A stretch of DNA of 64,000 nucleotides. Origin: Arenicola marina. Lineage: Eukaryota > Annelida > Polychaeta > Arenicolidae. This document shows, one piece after another, positions 10,155-23,258 of this stretch (position 1 is the stretch's first letter; the number at the start of each line of letters is the position of its first letter). Where the stretch lies: contig CAXHSH010000284.1 of assembly GCA_964019135.1 (NCBI GenBank), positions 62,001-126,000 on the forward strand. The letters are read 5' to 3'. A program made the position numbers and the translations under genes. Under the pieces are notes generated by a model. The model worked only from the letters and a program-made list of their open reading frames with translations, did no database searches and was not told where the DNA came from.

Positions 10155-11570
10155 ATCCAGAATACGAAATCCCCATGGACGCTGGGCGGTGACAATGGAT
10201 CCAGAATACGACTTCATCATGGTCACTGCGCGGTACCACGGGATCCAGAATACGACTTCACCATGGTCACTGGGCGGCACCGTTGGATCCAGAATATGAC
10301 GTAACCATGGTCACTTGGGGGTTCAATGGGATCCGGAATACGACATCACCATGCTCACTGGGCGGGGGCAAGGGATCCATAATACGACGTCATCATGGAC
10401 GCTGGGCGGTGTCATTGTACGAAGAATACGACGCCACCTTGGTCACTGGGCGGTGCTTTGGGATCCAGAATACGACGTCACCATGGTCACAGGGGTGTTC
10501 CACGGGATCCTGAATACGACGTCACCTTGGTCACTGGGCTGTGTCATGGCATCCAGCATACGACGTCACCTTGGTCACTGGGCGGTGTCATGGTACGAAG
10601 AATACGACGCCACATTGGTCACTGGGCGGTGCTTTGGGGTGCAGAATACAACGTCACCATGGTCACTGGGCGGTGACAAGGGATCCAGAATACCACGCCG
10701 CCATAGTCACCGGGCGGTTTCATGGGATTCAGAATGCGATATCCCCATGGTCACTGGATCCAGAATGCGACGTCACCATGGTCACTGGGCGGTGGCATGG
10801 GATCCATAATACCACGTCACGATGGTCACTGGGCGGTACCATGGGATCCAGAATACTTCACCATGCTTATTGGGCAGCACCATTGGATCCAGAATATGAC
10901 GTCACCATGGTCCCTTTGGGGTTCAATGGGTTCCGGAATACGAAATGACCATGCTCACTGGGCGGCGACAAGGGATCCATAATACGACGTCACGGTGGTC
11001 CCTACGTGTCGCCATCGGATCCAGAATACGACATCAGCATGGTCACTGAGAGATGCAGTGAAATCCAGAATACGACTTCACCATGGTCACTGGGCGGTGA
11101 CAAGGGATCCAGAATACCACGCCGCCATAGTCACCGGGCGGTGTCATGGGATTCAGAATGCGATATCCCCATGGTCACTGGGCGGTGGCATGGGATCCAG
11201 AATACCACGTCACCATGGTCACTGGGCGGTACCATGGGATCCAGAATACTTCACCATGCTTATTGGGCAGCACCATTGGATCTAGAATATGACGTCACCA
11301 TGGTCCCTTTGGGGTTCAAGGGGTTCCGGAATACGAAATGACCATGCTCACTGGGCGGCGACAAGGGATCCATAATACGACGTCACGGTGGTCCCTACGT
11401 GTCGCCATCGGATCCAGAATACGACATCAGCATGGTCACTGAGAGATGCCATGAAATCCAGAATACGACGTCACCATGGTCCCTGGCGGTGCCATGGGAT
11501 CCAGGATACGACGTCACCATGGTCACTGGGCGGTGCTATGGGATTCAGAATGCGATATCTCCATGGTCAC
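10155..11570. repeat. 44-bp minisatellite block, unit 3a (truncated)
   Basis: The block begins as in unit 5 but stops abruptly at 11570. It joins left-spacer sequence with no right spacer and no 5S gene in between. Confidence 0.92.
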
Positions 11571-11573
11571 GCC
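11571..11573. other. Deletion junction that removed a 5S gene
   Basis: Minisatellite ending CTCCATGGTCAC is followed by GCC and then by ATGGTCGTATATAACAG, which elsewhere lies about 860-870 bases into the left spacer. ATGGTC is common to both sides and may have guided the join. The missing part would be the right end of a minisatellite, a right spacer, a 5S gene and the first part of a left spacer. Confidence 0.85.
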
Positions 11574-12055
11574 ATGGTCGTATATAACAGTTATATGCAT
11601 GTCAGTTGCCTATGTCTGGGAGGGGGCTGAATTTGTTACTATTGAGTGGGCAGACTGATACACGTTTGGCAAAATTTTGCCGCATTTATTCCTTCGTGGG
11701 GACGTTTTGGCGTGTGTCGACCGCATTAGACGCAGATTCCGTGGGTCCCTGTGACGTTTAAAGCTGGAGGATTGTTCTGGTGAGTGGGGGGGGGGGGGGG
11801 GGGATTGCATAGCTAAACAACTGCAACGTCAACCTATGCTTTATTTGATATTAAAATAAAGTTATTTTATTACTGTATAATGTTTCATATGGCAGAAATA
11901 TGCAAACTTGGTTATCAATTTAGTAATAGCATGGGGTTGAAAGAAAGGGCTTTCCATTACTTATCATGGGGATGCCACCATTTGGTGCGTAACTTCAATA
12001 TGGGTCTAAAATCAATCTTTTGTCAAGTATTACTGAGTAGATTTGGTGACATGTA
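11574..12055. other. Left spacer, unit 3b (5' part deleted)
   Basis: Only the part from the ATATAAC-A-GTTATAT inverted repeat onward remains. It contains the GGCAAAATTTTGCC palindrome and G18 (11786-11803). It is the form with TTGATATTAAAATAAAG and GGGTTGAAAGAAAGGG, as in units 4, 8, 10 and 15. Confidence 0.85.
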
Positions 12056-14228
12056 ATCCAGAATACGAAATCCCCATGGACGCTTGGCGGTGACAATGGA
12101 TCCACAATACGACTTCATCATGGTCACTGGGCGGTACCACGGGATCCAGAATACGACTTCACCATGGTGACTGGGCGGCACCGTTGGATCCAGAATATGA
12201 CGTTACCATGGTCACTTGGGGGTTCAATGTGATCCGGAATACGAAATCACCATGCTCACTGGGCGGGGGCAAGGGATCCATAATACGACGTCACGGTCTT
12301 CCCTGGGTGTCGCCATCGGATCCAGAATACGACATCACCATGGACGCTGGGCGGTGTCATGGTACGAAGAATACGACGCCAACTTGGTCACTGGGCTGTG
12401 CTTTGGGATCCAGAATACGACGTCACCATGGTCACAGGGGTGTTCCACGGGATCCTGAATACGACGTCACCTTGGTCACTGGGCGGTGTCATGGCATCCA
12501 GCATACGACGTCACCTTGGTCACTGGGCGGTGTCATGGTACGAAGAATACGACGCCACCTTGGTCACTAGGCGGTGCTTTGGGGTGCAGAATACAACGTC
12601 ACCATGGTCACAGGGGTGTTCCACGGGATCCTGAATACGACGTCACCTTGGTGACTGGGCGGTGTCATGGCATTCAGCATACGACGTCACTTTGGTCACT
12701 GGGTGGTGTCAGGGCATCCAGCATACGACTTCACCTTGGTCACTGAGAGATGCAGTGAAATCCAGAATACGACTTCACCATGGTCACTGGGCGGTGACAA
12801 GGGATCCAGAATGCGATATCCCCATGGTCACTGGATCCAGAATGCGACGTCACCATGGTCACTGGGCGGTGGCATGGGATCCAGAATACCACGTCACCAT
12901 GGTCACTGGGCGGTACCATGGGATCCAGAATACTTCACCATGCTTATTGGGCAGCACCATTGGATCCAGAATATGACGTCGCCATGGTCCCTTTGGGGTT
13001 CAAGGGGTTCCGGAATACGAAATGACCATGCTCACTGGGCGGCGACAAGGGATCCATAATACGACGTCACGGTGGTCCCTACGTGTTGCCATCGGATCCA
13101 GAATACGACATCAGCATGGTCACTGAGAGATGCCATGAAATCCAGAATACGACGTCACCATGGTCCCTGGCGGTGCCATGGGATCCACGGATACGACGTC
13201 ACCATGGTCACTGGGCGGTGCTATGGGATTCAGAATGCGATATCTCCATGGTCACTGGATCCAGAATACGACGTCACCATGGTCGCTGGCGGTGTCATGG
13301 TATCCAGAATACGTCGTCACTATGGTCACTGGGCGGTGCCATGAGATCCAGAATGCGATATCACCGCCATGGGACCAAGAATGCGACATCACGATGGTCG
13401 CTGGGCGGTGGCATGGGATCCAGAATACCACGTCACCATGGTCACTGGGCGGTACCATGGGATCCAGAATACTTCACCATGCTTATTGAGCAGCACCATT
13501 GGATCCAGAATATGACGTCACCATGGTCCCTTTGGGGTTCAAGGGGTTCCGGAATACGAAATGACCATGCTCACTGGGCGGCGACAAGGGATCCATAATA
13601 CGACGTCACGGTGGTCCCTACGTTTCGCCATCGGATCCAGAATACGACATCAGCATGGTCACTGAGAGATGCCATGAAATCCAGAATACGACGTCACCAT
13701 GGTCACTGGGCGGTGCTATGGGATTCAGAATGCGATATCTCCATGGTCAATGGATCCAGAATGCGACGTCACCATGGTCGCAGGCGGTGTCATGGGATCC
13801 AGAATACCACGTCACCATGGTCACTGGGCGGTGGCATGGGATCCACAATGCGATATCCCCATGCTGACTGGATCCAGAATGCAACGTCATCATGGTCACT
13901 GCCGATGCAATGGGATGCAGAATACGTCGTCACTATGGTCACTGGGCGGTGCCATGAGATCCAGAATGCGATATCCCCATGCTGACTGGATCCAGAATGC
14001 AACGTCATCATGGTCACTGGCGATGCAATGGGATGCAGAATACGTCGTCACTATGGTCACTGGGCGGTGCCATGAGATCCAGAATGCGATATCACCGCCA
14101 TGGGACCAAGAATGCGACATCACGATGGTCGCTGGCCGGTGCCATGGGATCCAGAATACGTCTTCACCATGGTCAGTGGACGGTTCCATGGGATCCAGAA
14201 TACGACGTCACCATGGTCACTGGACGCC
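12056..14228. repeat. 44-bp minisatellite block, unit 3b (2173 bp)
   Basis: Near-identical over its left 1.5 kb to the blocks of unit 8 (offset 21185) and unit 10 (offset 29581), and for its first part to unit 15 (offset 50682). Confidence 0.93.
13861..14096. repeat. 118-bp higher-order repeat, 2 copies (unit 3b)
   Basis: Copies start at 13861 and 13979. This is the only unit with exactly two, and it ends in a type B 5S gene. Confidence 0.88.
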
Positions 14229-15207
14229 GTAATGAGTTCCACGGGAAAACGTCACCCTAGAAGTAAGAGATATGTTCATGTTCTGGAGCATTATCTGACG
14301 CGGGTTGAACTAGGCGGTATGGGAGTTTATCACTGTAGTCGTTTGCCATGGCCGCTGGCTTCGGTCTAATGATGCACTGGAATTTGATCACCCATGACAT
14401 TTTCCCATAGGTTAATATTAATAGAGAATCATGGGAATGTTATATGTGAAGCGATGATTACCATCGTGGTAAAGTTTGGGATGCGACGAGGCTGGAGGTT
14501 ACATACCAATAGAAACCACCACCCCCATGTTACGTAATGCAATAACCCAAATTTTCAGACCCATGCTAGAAAAAAATCGGTACCCATGTTTGACTATATG
14601 GGCCGCGGGAAATGGAAAAGATAGAGCAAGTATCCAACTTTACTTTAAAAACAAACAGAACAGAGGTTGACGTGCGATATCTTTAGCTACAACCCATAGT
14701 ATGACACCCCCCCCTAGCGCGACCCGCCGGAAATTAGATACCCAGCGAATCAGCATGTGATGAGGTCGACCGAACAACGCACCCGTAACATCCGCAAGCA
14801 TGATTCAATACGCCACAGACTAATGCAACAGGTAGTAATCTGGCCAAACATTAGTAAAAGAAACTACATATGCAAAGAAAGAAATAACCAGTAACCATAT
14901 AACCCTGATATACGACCATATTTTAGGCACTACTTGACGGTATATACTTGTCTACGCAGCCACGACGACCTATTGATGTGTAACCTGGAGCGCTTGTAGT
15001 CATCAGGTCCCCATCAACCGTCCCTGTGACAGGGCAAAGATGTATATCATAAGGGCCATTTATAGTGAATGTGAATTTACTATTTGAGGACATCTTTAAG
15101 GCGAAACGTGTAACAATTGCTGGTGCTTGAAGGTAGTGGAGACGAATGGAAAAGAATGGAGAGAGAAAAACAATATAGATGTTAAAAAAATGGTTGCGAA
15201 AACAAAA
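14229..15207. other. Right spacer, unit 3b
   Basis: 979 bp, type B form (TTAGATACCC, AGAAAGAAAT, AAGGGCCATTTATAGTG). Both inverted repeats described for unit 1 are kept. An open frame of 113 codons on the minus strand (14923-15264) runs into the 5S gene and is not credible as a gene. Confidence 0.85.
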
Positions 15208-15325
15208 GTCTACAACACCCGGTATTCCCAGGCGGCCACCCATCCTAGTACTAACCGGGCCCAACGTTGCTCAACTACGGGGATCGGACGAGAACCGGTG
15301 CTTTCAACGTGGTATGGCCGTAGGC
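15208..15325 (-). rRNA. 5S rRNA, copy 4 (type B)
   Basis: A complete 118-base copy. Relative to type A it has A54 to G (GTTGAGC) in the A-box region and A90 to G (GGGTGGCCGCC) in the C-box region. The TATA-like box is at 15349-15355. The terminator is intact. Confidence 0.95.
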
Positions 15326-16666
15326 ACTGTAGATGGTTTGGGACTGCGTTATATACCTGACCTCGTCTACTGTTGCCTCAAGATGTGGGATAATCTTTAA
15401 ATAGTTATCAGATAATCCTTTTGTGTCCGACAATGCGTGCTATTGGGATGGGTTGTCTACGATTGAGGCCTGACAGTTTACCAACTATATCAAGCGAGGC
15501 TCATGATTCGCACGCGCCGTGAACACGGACTCTCTAGCTGCTTCAGACCACACTCGCCAGGCGGCGCTATCGTACGGCTTGGGCTGGATATTGCCAACCG
15601 GTAGTGCTAAAATCTGTCATCTTTACAAGGAACTTGGAAGCGTCTTATATTTTAAAGCGTTCAAGCGATTAAAATGTTGCGACATATCTACGATACGAAT
15701 ATACTTGATACAACCTGCGTGTTGCCCATACTCTTTTCTTTTATGTAGAGCCGGAGTTTATTTGGATGACAGTACCTTCTTTAGACGACAGCAGCATATA
15801 TACTTTAAGATCTGTTGCCAGTTGATGACATAAATAAATAAATCTCTGCCGGTGATCATCGCGTTTTCTTACAGTCTCTGAGTGATATTTCATGTATTTT
15901 GCCTTGTTTGATGCGCTTCTTGGGAAACGTTTGTTTCAATGACGTCTCGCGTATCCCGGGGCGATAGGCGGCGTGGTCGCAGCAACTGACGGCGCCAAAT
16001 TCTATATTTTCTCATTAGATTCAGCACACAGGTAGTGGACAGATGTGTGTGGACATCCGTCTCTTGAGACTGTAACGATGCGATCAGGACAGAAATACAC
16101 TGGTGCAGGTAGGTAAGTTACCCTGTTAACGTCACACATCGATAAGTTGCGCGTCGAAAAGTATATAGTGTCAAGTAGGGCCTCTAATATGGTCGTATAT
16201 AACAGTTATATGCATGTAAGTTGCCTATGTCTGGGAGGGGGCTGAATTTGTTACTATTGAGTGGGCAGACTGATACACGTTTGGCAAAATTTTGCCGCAT
16301 TTATTCCTTCGTGGGGACGTTTTGGCGTGTGTCGACCGCATTAGACGCAGATTCCGTGGGTCCCTGTGACGTTTAAAGCTGGAGGATTGTTCTGGTGAGT
16401 GGGGGGGGGGGGGGATTGCATAGCTAAACAACTGCAACGTCAACCTATGCTTTATTTGATATTAACATAAAGTTATTTTATTACTGTATAATGTTTCATA
16501 TGGCAGAAATATGCAAACTTGGTTATCAATTTAGTAATAGCATGGGGTTGAAAGAAAGGGCTTTCCATTACTTATCATGGGGATGCCACCATTTGGTGCG
16601 TAACTTCAATATGGGTCTAAAATCAATCTTTTGTCAAGTATTACTGAGTAGATTTGGTGACATGTA
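15326..16666. other. Left spacer, unit 4
   Basis: Type B-linked form (AATCCTTTTGTGTCCGAC, GAGGCCTGACAG) with G14 (16401-16414). No gene seen. Confidence 0.85.
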
Positions 16667-18461
16667 ATCCAGAATACGAAATCCCCATGGACGCTTGGCG
16701 GTGACAATGGATCCAGAATACGACTTCATCATGGTCACTGGGCGGTACCACGGGATCCAGAATACGACTTCACCATGGTGACTGGGCGGCACCGTTGGAT
16801 CCAGAATATGACGTTACCATGGTCACTTGGGGGTTCAATGTGATCCGGAATACGAAATCACCATGCTCACTGGGCGGGGGCAAGGGATCCATAATACGAC
16901 GTCACGGTGTTCCCTGGGTGTCGCCATCGGATCCAGAATACGACATCACCATGGACGCTGGGCGGTGTCATGGTACGAAGAATACGACGCCAACTTGGTC
17001 ACTGGGCTGTGCTTTGGGATCCAGAATACGACGTCACCATGGTCACAGGGGTGTTCCACGGGATCCTGAATACGACGTCACCTTGGTCACTGGGCGGTGT
17101 CATGGCATCCAGCATACGACGTCACCTTGGTCACTGGGCGGTGTCATGGTACGAAGAATACGACGCCACCTTGGTCACTAGGCGGTGCTTTGGGGTGCAG
17201 AATACAACGTCACCATGGTCACAGGGGTGTTCCACGGGATCCTGAATACGACGTCACCTTGGTGACTGGGCGGTGTCATGGCATTCAGCATACGACGTCA
17301 CTTTGGTCACTGGGTGGTGTCAGGGCATCCAGCATACGACTTCACCTTGGTCACTGAGAGATGCAGTGAAATCCAGAATACGACTTCACCATGGTCACTG
17401 GGCGGTGACAAGGGATCCAGAATGCGATATCCCCATGGTCACTGGATCCAGAATGCGACGTCACCATGGTCACTGGGCGGTGGCATGGGATCCAGAATAC
17501 CACGTCACCATGGTCACTGGGCGGTACCATGGGATCCAGAATACTTCACCATGCTTATTGGGCAGCACCATTGGATCCAGAATATGACGTCGCCATGGTC
17601 CCTTTGGGGTTCAAGGGGTTCCGGAATACGAAATGACCATGCTCACTGGGCGGCGACAAGGGATCCATAATACGACGTCACGGTGGTCCCTACGTTTCGC
17701 CATCGGATCCAGAATACGACATCAGCATGGTCACTGAGAGATGCCATGAAGTCCAGAATACGACGTCACCATGGTCACTGGCGGTGCCATGGGATCCAGG
17801 ATACGACGTCACCATGGTCACTGGGCGGTGCTATGGGATTCAGAATGCGATATCTCCATGGTCAATGGATCCAGAATGCGACGTCACCATGGTCGCAGGC
17901 GGTGTCATGGGATCCAGAATACCACGTCACCATGGTCACTGGGCGGTGGCATGGGATCCACAATGCGATATCCCCATGCTGACTGGATCCAGAATGCAAC
18001 GTCATCATGGTCACTGCCGATGCAATGGGATGCAGAATACGTCGTCACTATGGTCACTGGGCGGTGCCATGAGATCCAGAATGCGATATCCCCATGCTGA
18101 CTGGATCCAGAATGCAACGTCATCATGGTCACTGGCGATGCAATGGGATGCAGAATACGTCGTCACTATGGTCACTGGGCGGTGCCATGAGATCCAGAAT
18201 GCGATATCCCCATGCTGACTGGATCCAGAATGCAACGTCATCATGGTCACTGGCGATGCAATGGGATGCAGAATACGTCGTCACTATGGTCACTGGGCGG
18301 TGCCATGAGATCCAGAATGCGATATCACCGCCATGGGACCAAGAATGCGACATCACGATGGTCGCTGGCCGGTGCCATGGGATCCAGAATACGTCTTCAC
18401 CATGGTCAGTGGACGGTTCCATGGGATCCAGAAAACGACGTCACCATGGTCACTGGACGCC
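16667..18461. repeat. 44-bp minisatellite block, unit 4 (1795 bp)
   Basis: A composite block. Its left part follows unit 3b (offset 4611). From about 17662 it follows unit 2 (offset 10742). The switch lies near the GTCCCTACGT(T/G)TCGCC monomer. Confidence 0.93.
17976..18329. repeat. 118-bp higher-order repeat, 3 copies (unit 4)
   Basis: Copies start at 17976, 18094 and 18212, with the first carrying CACTGCCGATGC. Confidence 0.9.
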
Positions 18462-19430
18462 GTAATGAGTTCAACGGGAAAACGTCACCCTAGAAGTAAG
18501 AGATATGTTCATGTTCTGGAGCATTATCTGACGCGGGTTGAACTAGGCGGTATGGGAGTTTATCACTGTAGTCGTTTGCCATGGCCGCTGGCTTCGGTCT
18601 AACGATGCACTGGAATTTGATCACCCATGACATTTTCCCATAGGTTAATATTAATAGAGAATCATGGGAATGTTATATGTGAAGCGATGATTACCATCGT
18701 GGTAAAGTTTGGGATGCGACGAGGCTGGAGGTTACATACCAATAGAAACCACCACCCCCATGTTACGTAATGCAATAACCCAAATTTTCAAACCCATGCT
18801 AGAAAAAAATCGGTACCCATGTTTGACTATATGGGCCGCGGGAAATGGAGAAGATAGAGCAAGTATCCAACTTTACTTTAAAAACAAACAGAACAGAGGT
18901 TGACGTGCGATATCTTTAGCTACAACCCATAGTATGACACCCCCCCTAGCGCGACCCGCCGGAAATTAGACACCCAGCGAATCAGCATGTGATGAGGTCG
19001 ACCGAACAACGCACCCGTAACATCCGCAAGCATGATTCAATACGCCACAGACTAATGCAACAGGTAGTAATCTGGCCAAACATTAGTAAACGAAACTACA
19101 TATGCAAAGAAGGAAATAACCAGTAACCATATAACCCTGATATACGACCATATTTTAGGCACTACTTGACGGTATATACTTGTCTACGCAGCCACGACGA
19201 CCTATTGATGTGTAACCTGGAGCGCATGTAGTCATAAGGTCCCCATCAACCGTCCCTGTGACAGGGCAAAGATGTATATCATAAGGGTAATTTTATGGTG
19301 AATGTGAATTTACTATTTGAGGACATCTTTAAGGCGAAACGTGTAACAATTGCTGGTGCTTGAAGGTAGTGGAGACGAATGGAGAGAGAAAAACAGTATA
19401 GATGTTAAAAAAATGGTTGCGAAAACAAAA
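18462..19430. other. Right spacer, unit 4 (969 bp, 10-bp deletion)
   Basis: Carries the same 10-bp loss and the same private base changes as the right spacer of unit 2 (7720-8688). No gene seen. Confidence 0.85.
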
Positions 19431-19548
19431 GTCTACAACACCCGGTATTCCCAGGCGGTCACCCATCCTAGTACTAACCGGGCCCAACGTTGCTTAACTA
19501 CGGGGATCGGACGAGAACCGGTGCTTTCAACGTGGTATGGCCGTAGGC
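19431..19548 (-). rRNA. 5S rRNA, copy 5 (type A)
   Basis: A complete type A copy, equivalent to copy 3 within the 10742-base-spaced duplication. The TATA-like box is at 19572-19578; the terminator is intact. Confidence 0.95.
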
Positions 19549-20896
19549 ACTGTAGATGGTTTGGGACGGCGTTATATACCTGACCTCGTCTACTGTTGCC
19601 TCAAGATGTGGGATAATCTTTAAATAGTTATCAGATAATCCATGTGTGTCCAACAATGCGTGTTATTGGGATGGGTTGTCTACGATTGAGGCCAGACAGT
19701 TTACCAACTATATCAAGCGAGGCTCATGATTCGCACGCGCCGTGAACACGGACTCTCTAGCTGCTTCAGACCACACTCGCCAGGCGGCGCTATCGTACGG
19801 CTTGGGCTGGATATTGCCAACCGGTAGTGCTAAAATCTGTCATCTTTACGAGGAACTTGGAAGAGTCTTATATTTTAAAGCGTTCAAGCGATTTAAATGT
19901 TGCGACATATCTACGATACGAATATACTTGATACAACCTGCGTGTTGCCCATACTCTTTTCTTTTATGTAGAGCCGGAGTTTATTTGGATGACAGTACCT
20001 TCTTTAGACGACAGCAGCATATATACTTTAAGATCTGTTGCCAGTTGATGACATAAATAAATAAATCTCTGCCGGTGATCATCGCGTTTTCTTACAGTCT
20101 CTGAGTGATATTTCATGTATTTTGCCTTGTTTGATGCGCTTCTTGGGAAACGTTTGTTTCAATGACGTCTCGCGTAACCCGGGGCGATAGGCGGCGTGGT
20201 CGCAGCAACTGACGGCGCCAAATTCTATATTTTCTCATTAGATTCAGCACACAGGTAGTGGACAGATGTGTGTGGACATCCGTCTCTTGAGACTGTAACG
20301 ATGCGATCAGGACAGAAATACACTGGTGCAGGTAGGTAAGTTACCCTGTTAACGTCACACATCGATAAGTTGCGCGTCGAAAAGTATATAGTGTCAAGTA
20401 GGGCCTCTAATATGGTCGTATATAACAGTTATATGCATGTCAGTTGCCTATGTCTGAGAGGGGGCTGATTTGTTACTATTGAGTGGGCAGACTGATACAC
20501 GTTTGGCAAAATTTTGCCGTATTTATTCCTTCGTGGGGACGTTTTGGCGTGTGTCGACCGCATTAGACGCAGATTCCGTGGGTCCCTGTGACGTTTAAAG
20601 CTGGAGGATTGTTCCGGTGAGTGGGTGGGGGGGGGGGGGGGGGAATGCATAGCTAAACAACTGCAACGTCAACCTATGCTTTATTTGCTATTAAAGTCAA
20701 GTTATTTTATTACTGTAAAATGTTTCATATGGCAGAAATATGCAAACTTGGTTATCAATTTAGTAATAGCATGGAGTTGAAAAAGAAGGGCTTTCCATTA
20801 CTTATCATGGGGATGCCACCATTTGGTGCGTAACCTCAATATGGGTCTAAAATCAATCTTTTGTCGAGTATTACTGAGTAGATTTGGTGACATGTA
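19549..20896. other. Left spacer, unit 5
   Basis: Type A-linked form, G17 (20627-20643), near-identical to 8807-10154. No gene seen. Confidence 0.85.
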
Positions 20897-22161
20897 ATCC
20901 AGAATACGAAATCCCCATGGACGCTGGGCGGTGACAATGGATCCAGAATACGACTTCATCATGGTCACTGCGCGGTACCACGGGATCCAGAATACGACTT
21001 CACCATGGTCACTGGGCGGCACCGTTGGATCCAGAATATGACGTAACCATGGTCACTTGGGGGTTCAATGGGATCCGGAATACGACATCACCATGCTCAC
21101 TGGGCGGGGGCAAGGGATCCATAATACGACGTCATCATGGACGCTGGGCGGTGTCATTGTACGAAGAATACGACGCCACCTTGGTCACTGGGCGGTGCTT
21201 TGGGATCCAGAATACGACGTCACCATGGTCACAGGGGTGTTCCACGGGATCCTGAATACGACGTCACCTTGGTCACTGGGCTGTGTCATGGCATCCAGCA
21301 TACGACGTCACCTTGGTCACTGGGCGGTGTCATGGTACGAAGAATACGACGCCACATTGGTCACTGGGCGGTGCTTTGGGGTGCAGAATACAACGTCACC
21401 ATGGTCACTGGGCGGTGACAAGGGATCCAGAATACCACGCCGCCATAGTCACCGGGCGGTTTCATGGGATTCAGAATGCGATATCCCCATGGTCACTGGA
21501 TCCAGAATGCGACGTCACCATGGTCACTGGGCGGTGGCATGGGATCCATAATACCACGTCACGATGGTCACTGGGCGGTACCATGGGATCCAGAATACTT
21601 CACCATGCTTATTGGGCAGCACCATTGGATCCAGAATATGACGTCACCATGGTCCCTTTGGGGTTCAATGGGTTCCGGAATACGAAATGACCATGCTCAC
21701 TGGGCGGCGACAAGGGATCCATAATACGACGTCACGGTGGTCCCTACGTGTCGCCATCGGATCCAGAATACGACATCAGCATGGCCACTGAGAGATGCCA
21801 TGAAATCCAGAATACGACGTCACCATGGTCCCTGGCGGTGCCATGGGATCCAGGATACGACGTCACCATGGTCACTGGGCGGTGCTATGGGATTCAGAAT
21901 GCGATATCTCCATGGTCACTGGATCCAGAATACGACGTCACCATGGTCGCTGGCGGTGTCATGGTATCCAGAATACGTCGTCACTATGGTCACTGGGCGG
22001 TGCCATGAGATCCAGAATGCGATATCACCGCCATGGGACCAAGAATGCGACATCACGATGGTCGCTGGCCGGTGCCATGGGATCTAGAATACGTCTTCAC
22101 CATGGTCAGTGGACGGTTCCATGGGATCCAGAATACGACGTCACCATGGTCACTGGACGCC
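20897..22161. repeat. 44-bp minisatellite block, unit 5 (1265 bp)
   Basis: A short block with no 118-bp higher-order copies. Near-identical to the block of unit 9 (1262 bp, offset about 17122). Confidence 0.93.
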
Positions 22162-23140
22162 GTAATGAGTTCCACGGGAAAACGTCACCCTAGAAGTAAG
22201 AGATATGTTCATGTTCTGGAGCATTATCTGACGCGGGTTGAACTAGGCGGTATGGGAGTTTATCACTGTAGTCGTTTGCCATGGCCGCTGGCTTCGGTCT
22301 AACGATGCACTGGAATTTGATCACCCATGACATTTTCCCATAGGTTAATATTAATAGAGAATCATGGGAATGTTATATGTGAAGCGATGATTACCATCGT
22401 GGTAAAGTTTGGGATGCGACGAGGCTGGAGGTTACATACCAATAGAAACCACCACCCCCATGTTACGTAATGCAATAACCCAAATTTTCAGACCCATGCT
22501 AGAAAAAAATCGGTACCCATGTTTGACTATATGGGCCGCGGGAAATGGAAAAGATAGAGCAAGTATCCAACTTTACTTTAAAAACAAACAGAACAGAGGT
22601 TGACGTGCGATATCTTTAGCTACAACCCATAGTATGACACCCCCCCCTAGCGCGACCCGCCGGAAATTAGATACCCAGCGAATCAGCATGTGATGAGGTC
22701 GACCGAACAACGCACCCGTAACATCCGCAAGCATGATTCAATACGCCACAGACTAATGCAACAGGTAGTAATCTGGCCAAACATTAGTAAAAGAAACTAC
22801 ATATGCAAAGAAAGAAATAACCAGTAACCATATAACCCTGATATACGACCATATTTTAGGCACTACTTGACGGTATATACTTGTCTACGCAGCCACGACG
22901 ACCTATTGATGTGTAACCTGGAGCGCATGTAGTCATCAGGTCCCCATCAACCGTCCCTGTGACAGGGCAAAGGTGTATATCATAAGGGCCATCTATAGTG
23001 AATGTGAATTTACTATTTGAGGACATCTTTAAGGCGAAACGTGTAACAATTGCTGGTGCTTGAAGGTAGTGGAGACGAATGGAAAAGAATGGAGAGAGAA
23101 AAACAATATAGGTGTTAAAAAAATGGTTACGAAAACAAAA
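22162..23140. other. Right spacer, unit 5
   Basis: 979 bp, type B form with private changes (AAAGGTGTATATC, GGCCATCTATAGTG, AATATAGGTG). No gene seen. Confidence 0.85.
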
Positions 23141-23258
23141 GTCTACAACACCCGGTATTCCCAGGCGGCCACCCATCCTAGTACTAACCGGGCCCAACGT
23201 TGCTCAACTACGGGGATCGGACGAGAACCGGTGCTTTCAACGTGGTATGGCCGTAGGC
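23141..23258 (-). rRNA. 5S rRNA, copy 6 (type B)
   Basis: A complete type B copy with G54 and G90. The TATA-like box is at 23282-23288; the TTTTGTTTT terminator is intact. Confidence 0.95.

Noticed and set aside
14923..15264. 113-codon minus-strand frame in type B units
   Set aside because: It overlaps the 5S 3' end and is broken in type A units by a small spacer difference.
6920..21782. The repeated blocks as pure assembly artefact
   Set aside because: The copies have different edges and the array shows graded divergence overall, so true duplication is likelier, though raw reads would be needed to exclude error.
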